Of a stretch of DNA of 18,533 nt, positions 13,493-18,533 are shown piece by piece. The notes below the pieces were generated by a model. The model saw only the letters and a program-made list of their open reading frames with translations, made no database searches and was not told the DNA's origin. The DNA lies in contig DASUWJ010000050.1 of NCBI GenBank assembly GCA_036378475.1, positions 1 to 18,533 of the forward strand, read 5' to 3'. Positions within the stretch are counted from its first letter, which is position 1; each line of letters begins with the position of its first letter. The position numbers were made by a program, and so were the translations under genes. Source of the DNA: 13-2-20CM-68-14 sp036378475. GTDB taxonomy: Bacteria; Actinomycetota; Thermoleophilia; Gaiellales; Gaiellaceae.

Positions 13493-13791
13493 AGGCTCGG
13501 CTCGCAACCGTGTTCGCGTTCACCCTCGCCGCCTTCCTCGTTCCGGCGAGCGCCCTCGCAGCGGGCGGCGGCGAGGCGGTCGGCCACAACCTCGGCGAGC
13601 TCCTGAAGAGCTGGGCGACCGCCGCGTTCACCGGCGTCGCCGCACTCGTCAGCCTCGTCTTCCTGCTGAACCGGCGCTACAACGAGCTGGGCCTCTTCGT
13701 CCTGGCGGCGCTCATCGTCGGCGGCTTCGTCTTCGCCCCCGCGGCGGTCGCGCACACGATCGAGAACGTCTGGACGACGCTCACCCGGTGA
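13489..13791 (+). CDS. Small VirB2/TrbC-like membrane protein
   Basis: The 100-residue protein starts at an ATG overlapping the previous stop (ATGA, 13489-13492). It has a clear signal peptide (basic MKAR, hydrophobic core, ALA at 22-24 before AGGGEA), then two membrane helices (about 45-60 and 68-88) joined by a short basic loop NRRYNEL. Size, signal peptide and two-helix layout match VirB2/TrbC pilins and similar small subunits of Gram-positive T4SS. Whether it polymerises is unknown. It lies immediately before the TcpE-like gene, mirroring the VirB2-VirB3-VirB4 gene order of classical systems. Confidence 0.7.
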   Translation: MKARLATVFAFTLAAFLVPASALAAGGGEAVGHNLGELLKSWATAAFTGVAALVSLVFLLNRRYNELGLFVLAALIVGGFVFAPAAVAHTIENVWTTLTR

Positions 13792-14369
13792 GCGCCGACG
13801 ACGAGCTCGTCGTTCGCTCGTACCGCCGCGTCTTTCGGCTCGAGCGCCGCATCTACCGGATCGACCGCTTCGTCCTCCCCGTGCCGGGCGGCATCCCACT
13901 GCGCGGACTCTGCTACTTCGTCGCCGGCTTCCTCGCCATCCTCGTCGCCGGCAGCCTCCCCGGCTTGGGCTCGCTGCTCGCGCTCGCCCCGCTCCCGCTG
14001 CGGGCGCTGCTCCTGCCCGCCGGCCTCGCCGTCCTTTTCACCCAGGCGACGCCGGATGGCCTGCCGGCGCACCGCTTCGCCCGCACGTGGCTGTCGCTTC
14101 GGCTGCGCCCGCGTAGGACCTGGGCCGGGCGGCCGGCGGCCAGGGGCGAACCGGACTCGTTGGGGGCGGACTGCGGCTACTCCTCCGACCTCTCGGCGTC
14201 CGAACTGCGGCGCTCGCGCGTGCGCGGTCCGGCCCGGGTCGAGTTCGCCGTCCCCGTCTCGCTCGAACGCCGGCGCCGCTATTGGCTGGCGCGTCCGGGC
14301 GGTGCCGGCGCCACGCCCGGCGGCCGGATCGACGTCGCCGCCGGGGAGCGACTGGAGATCCGGCCGTGA
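13788..14369 (+). CDS. TcpE/VirB3-like membrane protein
   Basis: The start is a GTG overlapping the previous stop (GTGA, 13788-13791); the frame is open upstream but overlaps the VirB2-like gene. The 193-residue protein has the TcpE-type N-terminus: SYRRVFRLERRIYRIDRFVL followed by PVPGGIPLRGLCYF and two hydrophobic segments (about 40-57 and 62-87). TcpE family proteins (related to PrgI/VirB3) are short inner-membrane partners of the VirB4 ATPase. The tail beyond residue ~100 is basic then mixed, and ends in a possible small beta domain (RGPARVEFAVPVSLERRRRY). This tail is longer than in a minimal VirB3. Confidence 0.8.
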   Translation: MSADDELVVRSYRRVFRLERRIYRIDRFVLPVPGGIPLRGLCYFVAGFLAILVAGSLPGLGSLLALAPLPLRALLLPAGLAVLFTQATPDGLPAHRFARTWLSLRLRPRRTWAGRPAARGEPDSLGADCGYSSDLSASELRRSRVRGPARVEFAVPVSLERRRRYWLARPGGAGATPGGRIDVAAGERLEIRP

Positions 14370-16801
14370 CGGGCTTTCCACTTCGCTACGTGGAGGGCAA
14401 TCTGCTCGTCGGGCCTCGCGAGGAGCGGGCGGCGCTCTACCGGCTCGAGACCGTCTCCTACCGCTACCTGCCGCGGCGAGACAAGGAACTCTGGTTCAGC
14501 CGACTCGCCCAGTTCGCCTTCGCCGTGGAGGCCGATTTCAGCCTCTGGCGTGTTGGCCGCGCGTACCCGGTCGAGCGCTACCTCGAGCGCGCACCCGCGT
14601 TGGCGGACGAGCGCCACGCCCGCCTGCCGGCCTGGGGCGCCTACCTCGACACGCACGAGCCCGCGCTCCGCAGCCTGCAGGCGCAGGTGCCGGAGGTCTA
14701 CATCGCGATCTCGCTCGCCCGGCCGGAGCTCGGCTTCGGCAGCGGGCTGGTACGAGCGGCCGACCGGGCCCGGCGTTCGCTCGAGGAACGCTTCGGGCTC
14801 GCCGGCCCGAAGCCGCTTCACGACTCCGAGCTCGGCGCCCTGGCGGCGGCCGAGGAGCGCCTCTTCGCCCGGCTCGGCGCGATTCTGCCGCTTCGCCGCG
14901 CGACGCTCCGTGAGCTCGAGTGGCTCCTCCGCCGCGCTCCCCTTCGAGGCTGCGCCGAACCTTCGCCCGAGCGCTGGTGGCAGCCGAACGCCCTGGTCGT
15001 CACGTCCGAGCGAGGTGCCCGCTCCTACGACCCGCTGGAGACAGACGTCTTTCGGCTCGACGCCGCGGTCGTTCTCGAGGAGGAGCGAGCGCTCGTCCTC
15101 GACTCGGAGCACTCCCGCTCCTACCAGGCGTTCCTCGCCCTCGGAGCGCTGCCGGAGGAGGCGTCCTTTCCGGGTCCGCGGGCGGAGCTGCTCTCGGCAC
15201 CGCTCGAGGCGCTCGAGTTCCCCGTCGACGCCGCCCTGCACGCGCGCTGGATCGGCAACCGCGAGGCTGTCGGCCGCGTCCGCCGGCGGATCCTCGACGC
15301 CGACGACGTCTACGCGCAGGAGGCAGAGGCCCGCCAGGGTGCATCCTGGTCTGCGGACGAGAACCGCGGGCTCGCGCGCGAGCTCCACGCCTACCTCGAC
15401 TCCGAAGCCCGGCCGCCGCTCCTGCACGCGGCGATCTCGCTCGCGCTCGGTGCGCCGAGCGAGCAGGCCCTGGAGGAGCGAATCGAGCGGCTACGGGCGC
15501 GCTTCGGGACGGTCGAGCTCTACCGCCCGCTCGGACTGCAGCGCTCGCTCTACCTCGAGCACCTCCCGCGCGCCGACGCCGGCTCGATCTGGGATTACGG
15601 CGATTACCTCACGGTCGATCAGTTCGGTGCCCTGATGCCGCTCGCGAGCCAGCACGTCGGCCAGGAGAACGGGGCCTACATCGGCACCACCTCCGCCGGC
15701 TCCGCGCGGCCAGTGCTCTTTGACACCGCGGCGGCCGCGAGAGAGAGCCGTCCGCCCTCGATCCTGCTCGCCGGGACGCTCGGCTCCGGCAAGACGATCG
15801 CGGCGGAGCTGCTGGCTCTCCAGACGGCGCTCCGAGGTGGTCTCGTCGTCGACATCGACCCAAAACCCGATCACAATCTGGAACGCGTTCCGGCTCTCGC
15901 CGGACAAGTCAGCGTGATCGAGTTGTCCGGCGAGGAGCGCTTCCGGGGGCTGCTCGACCCGCTCCGAATCGCCCCGCCGCTCCTGCGCGAGGAGCTTGCG
16001 AACTCCTTCCTGATCGAGCTCTTGCCCAAGGGGCCGGCCTCCTGGGAGACGCACATCCGGCGCGCGGTTCGCGACGCGCTCCGGCGCGAGCGCCCCCGCT
16101 CACTCGACGTGTTGGAGCTCCTCGGCAAGGCAGAGCATCCGGATGCGCGCGACGCGGGCGACGCGCTCGCCGTCTGGGCGGACGCCGGACTCGGCCGGCT
16201 CGCCTTCGGCTCGGACACCGAGGCGGAGCCGGTCGCCGGGCGCCCGGTCACGACGATCAAGGCCGGAGCACTCAGCCTGCCCGCGCCCGGGACGCCTCGC
16301 TCCGACTATGCGCCCAACGAGCGCCTCGGCGTTGCCGTCTTGAAGCTCGTCGCCGCCTACGCGCTCCGGCTCGTCAGCGGTGATCGAACCCGCACGAAGC
16401 TGCTGCTCTTCGACGAGGCCTGGCTCCTGCTCGCCTCCTCGGAAGGGCGTCGCCTGCTCGATCGGCTGAACCGGCTCGGCCGGGCCGAGAACGCCACGCT
16501 CCTGCTCGCGACCCAGCAGCTCGCGGACGTCGGCGAGCTGGAGAACCTGATCGGAGCCCGGTTCATCTTCGGGCAGGAGACGGTTGCGGAGGCGAGTCGA
16601 GCCCTGACGCTCCTCGGGCTCGACCCGAACGACCGCGAGCTCATCCAGCGGCTTCGCTCCTATCGCCGGGGCCGCTGCCTGCTCCGCGACATCGACGACC
16701 GGATCGCCGAGGTCCAGATCGATCTGGCCGACCCGAAGCTCCTGGCACTGCTGGAGACGACCCCAGGCCGCTCGCCGGAACGGAGCCCGGTCACGGCGTG
16801 A
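14366..16801 (+). CDS. VirB4-like conjugation ATPase
   Basis: The GTG start overlaps the TcpE-like stop (GTGA, 14366-14369). The 811-residue product fits VirB4/ConE/TcpF ATPases. The N-terminal ~430 residues form the channel-interacting part. A LTVDQFGALMPL segment then leads to the motor domain. Walker A is GTLGSGKT (470-477), followed by VVDIDPKPDH. Walker B is LLLFDEAW (D683, E684), then LLATQQLADV, a conserved glutamine-containing motif, and a C-terminal arginine-rich region with LRSYRRGRCLLRD. VirB4 proteins energise assembly of the channel or pilus and may help move the substrate. It is the largest gene of the operon, next to the VirB3-like gene as is usual for VirB3-VirB4 pairs. Confidence 0.92.
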   Translation: MTGFPLRYVEGNLLVGPREERAALYRLETVSYRYLPRRDKELWFSRLAQFAFAVEADFSLWRVGRAYPVERYLERAPALADERHARLPAWGAYLDTHEPALRSLQAQVPEVYIAISLARPELGFGSGLVRAADRARRSLEERFGLAGPKPLHDSELGALAAAEERLFARLGAILPLRRATLRELEWLLRRAPLRGCAEPSPERWWQPNALVVTSERGARSYDPLETDVFRLDAAVVLEEERALVLDSEHSRSYQAFLALGALPEEASFPGPRAELLSAPLEALEFPVDAALHARWIGNREAVGRVRRRILDADDVYAQEAEARQGASWSADENRGLARELHAYLDSEARPPLLHAAISLALGAPSEQALEERIERLRARFGTVELYRPLGLQRSLYLEHLPRADAGSIWDYGDYLTVDQFGALMPLASQHVGQENGAYIGTTSAGSARPVLFDTAAAARESRPPSILLAGTLGSGKTIAAELLALQTALRGGLVVDIDPKPDHNLERVPALAGQVSVIELSGEERFRGLLDPLRIAPPLLREELANSFLIELLPKGPASWETHIRRAVRDALRRERPRSLDVLELLGKAEHPDARDAGDALAVWADAGLGRLAFGSDTEAEPVAGRPVTTIKAGALSLPAPGTPRSDYAPNERLGVAVLKLVAAYALRLVSGDRTRTKLLLFDEAWLLLASSEGRRLLDRLNRLGRAENATLLLATQQLADVGELENLIGARFIFGQETVAEASRALTLLGLDPNDRELIQRLRSYRRGRCLLRDIDDRIAEVQIDLADPKLLALLETTPGRSPERSPVTA

Positions 16802-17214
16802 GCAGCGGCTCGCTTCGGCGCGCGAGCGCCGGTCTGGCGGTGGTGCTGCTCTCGCTCCTCCTCTCGACCCCGGCGCTGGCGAGATACACCGGCACAGACG
16901 TCTTCCAGAACGTGTCGCCTCCCTCGCAGTCGGGCGGCGCGCTCGGGCCGCACCCGAGCAGCTACTTCGCACTCGACATGCACGTCGACGCCGGGCTCAC
17001 CAACCCGGGCGGCTATGCCGAGCTGATCCCGCACGTCCTCGCGAGCCAGCTCTGGGACGTCACTCGCTTCCTCGTTCTGACCACGATCTCGCTCTTCGGC
17101 TGGGCCTTCTCGCTCGACCTCCTGAGCGGAGGAGGTTCGGGCCAGGCGCCCTCGCTGCGGTCGAGCGGGCGATTCACTCGGTCTACGAGCACACCTTCGG
17201 GCAGTCGTGGCTGA
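16798..17214 (+). CDS. VirB6/TrbL-like protein, N-terminal part before a frame disruption
   Basis: The GTG start overlaps the VirB4-like stop (GTGA, 16798-16801). The frame encodes a signal peptide (ALA at 26-28), a short exported segment with FALDMHVDAGLTNPGGYAEL, and a membrane segment about 87-108 ending SLFGWAFSLDLLSG. It then degrades into Ser/Arg-rich sequence and stops at 17212-17214. The natural continuation (ALAAVERAIHSVYEHTFGQS) is in the -1 frame from about 17145, so this ORF is the first part of a longer gene. A single missing base in the run near 17130-17145, in the genome or in the assembly, would explain it. The 138-residue ORF product alone would lack most membrane helices. 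Confidence 0.75.
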   Translation: MSSGSLRRASAGLAVVLLSLLLSTPALARYTGTDVFQNVSPPSQSGGALGPHPSSYFALDMHVDAGLTNPGGYAELIPHVLASQLWDVTRFLVLTTISLFGWAFSLDLLSGGGSGQAPSLRSSGRFTRSTSTPSGSRG

Positions 17215-18533
17215 TCGTGGGCATCCTCGCCGCCGGGCTCTGGGGAATCTGGAAGGGGCTCGTGCAACGACGGATCGCCGAGGCCGCGGGCCAGCTCGCG
17301 CTCTCACTCGTCTTCGTCGTCCTGGCGCTCTTCCTCGTCTACTCGCCCCGGCAGTCGATCGGGCGCGCCAGTGAGTGGACGAACGAGCTGTCGCTCGCCT
17401 TCCTCGGCAGCGCGACCGCAGGCGATCTGCGAACCGGGGCGGACGCCAGGGCCGCCGTTTCCGAGCGGCTCTTTCGCTCGCTCGTCTACGAGCCCTGGGT
17501 CGTGCTCGACTTCGGCGGCCTCCGCCACTGCGTCGATTCCGAACACAACCCGGTCTCGCCGTTCACGGCCGCCCGGCGCGTCTGCATCGACCACCTGAGC
17601 GAGCGGGGCGGCCGCGGCGGCTACGCCGAGCGCTTCCTCCGCTACGCGCCCGGCTCGGGTCCGCGCAATGCCGAATACGAGGCCTTGCGTGACGGGGCCC
17701 TGCCCGCCGCTACAGCTTCTCCCGGCGGCGCGCCGACTCTGCCCGGCCTACCGCCGCTGCCCGATCCTTTTGGGGGTGGCGGCGCGACCCCGGCGCCCGG
17801 ACAGTTCGACGGCTTTCACGTCAACGTAGACGACCGGCCGGCCGTCGATATCCAGCAGGCCGGCGGCGGCTTTCAGCGCCTGACGATGGCGGCACTCGTC
17901 TTCGCCGGAGATCTCGGCGCCGTCTTCCTGCTCGGCTCGCTCTCGCTGGCCGTGATCCTCGCGCAGATCTTCGCCCTGCTCTTTCTCTCCTTCGCGCCGG
18001 TCGCGCTCGTCGCCGGCGTCTTCCCCGGCCGCGGCCATGCGGTCTTTCGGGGTTGGATCTTGCGCCTCGCGGGCGCTCTCATCCGCAAGGCTGCCTACTC
18101 GCTCGTACTCGCGGTCGTCGTCTCGGTGGCTGGCGCCCTCTCCGCCGTCACCGACTTGCTCGGCTGGCTCTATGCCTTCGGCCTGCAGGCGGCCTTCTAC
18201 TGGGGCGTCTTCCTGAAGCGGCACACGATCGCCACGTGGCTGTCCGGGGAGAGCGCCGAGCACGGCCGCACGGTCTTGCCGCGCCCGATCCGTCTGCTGC
18301 AAACGATCCGCCGCGCCGCCGCGCCCGTCCGCTCCCGCCCTGCAGGATCGCGTGCGCCTACCGCGGGACCGCCAGAGCCGCCCGAGCCGGGAACACCTCT
18401 GACCGCAGGCGTGCCCGACCACGACCGGCCGGGCGGCGCGCCGGCCCCGGAGGCTCGTGCCGAGCGCGCAGCGGAACCGCTTCCGGCGCCCGACGGCACT
18501 CGCTCGTCCGCGGGCCGCCACGGGCCGCCGCCA
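17145..18533 (+). CDS. VirB6/TrbL-like polytopic conjugation protein, C-terminal part (partial at window end)
   Basis: This frame is open from about 17145 to the last base with no stop. It continues the preceding ORF after a -1 shift; no good start with a Shine-Dalgarno is visible, although GTG at 17217 could be used if the parts are separate. It encodes membrane helices WLIVGILAAGLWGIW and LALSLVFVVLALFLVY. A ~170-residue exported loop follows with two cysteines (HCVDSEHNP, RVCIDHL) and a Pro/Gly-rich stretch. Further helices lie around LVFAGDLGAVFLLGSLSLAV, ILAQIFALLFLSFAPVALVA and SLVLAVVVSVAGAL, and a Pro-rich cytoplasmic tail runs to the window edge. Number and spacing of helices and position after VirB4 fit VirB6/TrbL-type pore proteins. 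Confidence 0.78.

Noticed and set aside
14279..15427. Minus-strand 382-aa ORF
   Set aside because: Shadow of the VirB4-like gene; Glu/Arg-rich with no motif.
17125..17150. Programmed -1 ribosomal frameshift site in the VirB6-like gene
   Set aside because: The shift direction fits, but no X-XXY-YYZ slippery heptamer is present in the reading frame; a lost base is simpler.
17748..18521. Minus-strand 257-aa ORF
   Set aside because: Complement of the open VirB6-like frame, which encodes membrane helices expected at this place in the operon.

Overview
The window is visibly GC-rich, with GTG and TTG starts, GC-ending codons, long antisense shadow ORFs and many 4-base GTGA/ATGA stop-start overlaps. 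This fits a high-GC actinobacterium. The mix of an NRAMP/MgtE-like/CorA metal operon, a BTAD regulator and a Gram-positive-style type IV secretion (T4SS) operon with a Replic_Relax protein suggests a deep-branching lineage such as Thermoleophilia/Solirubrobacterales; that placement is inference only.

Layout. Positions 1-71 may hold the end of an upstream gene. Positions 284-2985 carry two + strand genes: a secreted or anchored protein with an extensin-like polyproline tract and a C-terminal beta-rich domain, then a membrane diguanylate cyclase with an intact GGEEF site and RxxD inhibitory site. An 18-bp tandem duplication spans the stop codon of the first gene. Positions 2989-3676 are decayed or poorly coding: a minus-strand remnant of a peptide ABC permease C-terminus and one small doubtful + strand ORF.

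Positions 3677-7381 (minus strand) form a divalent-metal operon, probably for Mg2+: a soluble protein with two PRC-barrel-like domains, an MgtE N domain and paired CBS domains but no membrane channel; a divergent NRAMP transporter with DAGG and TPF in place of DPGN and MPH; and a CorA protein with GQN in place of GMN. The soluble protein may be the regulatory module of the NRAMP-like transporter.

Positions 7449-9990 (minus strand) form a regulatory operon coupled by GTGA overlaps: an ECF-type sigma factor, a single-pass membrane protein with a probable beta-propeller ectodomain (candidate anti-sigma/sensor), and a BTAD-family regulator with a winged helix.

Divergent from it, 10162 to the window end (+ strand) is a tightly packed T4SS operon: Replic_Relax protein, VirD4/TraG-like coupling ATPase, TcpC/VirB8-like protein, small VirB2-like membrane protein, TcpE/VirB3-like protein, VirB4-like ATPase, and a VirB6/TrbL-like polytopic protein that is frame-disrupted near 17140 and runs off the end. 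No integrase, attachment site, classical relaxase or oriT is visible, so an integrated conjugative element and a resident chromosomal secretion system cannot be told apart here. No tRNA, rRNA, CRISPR or insertion sequence was recognised.
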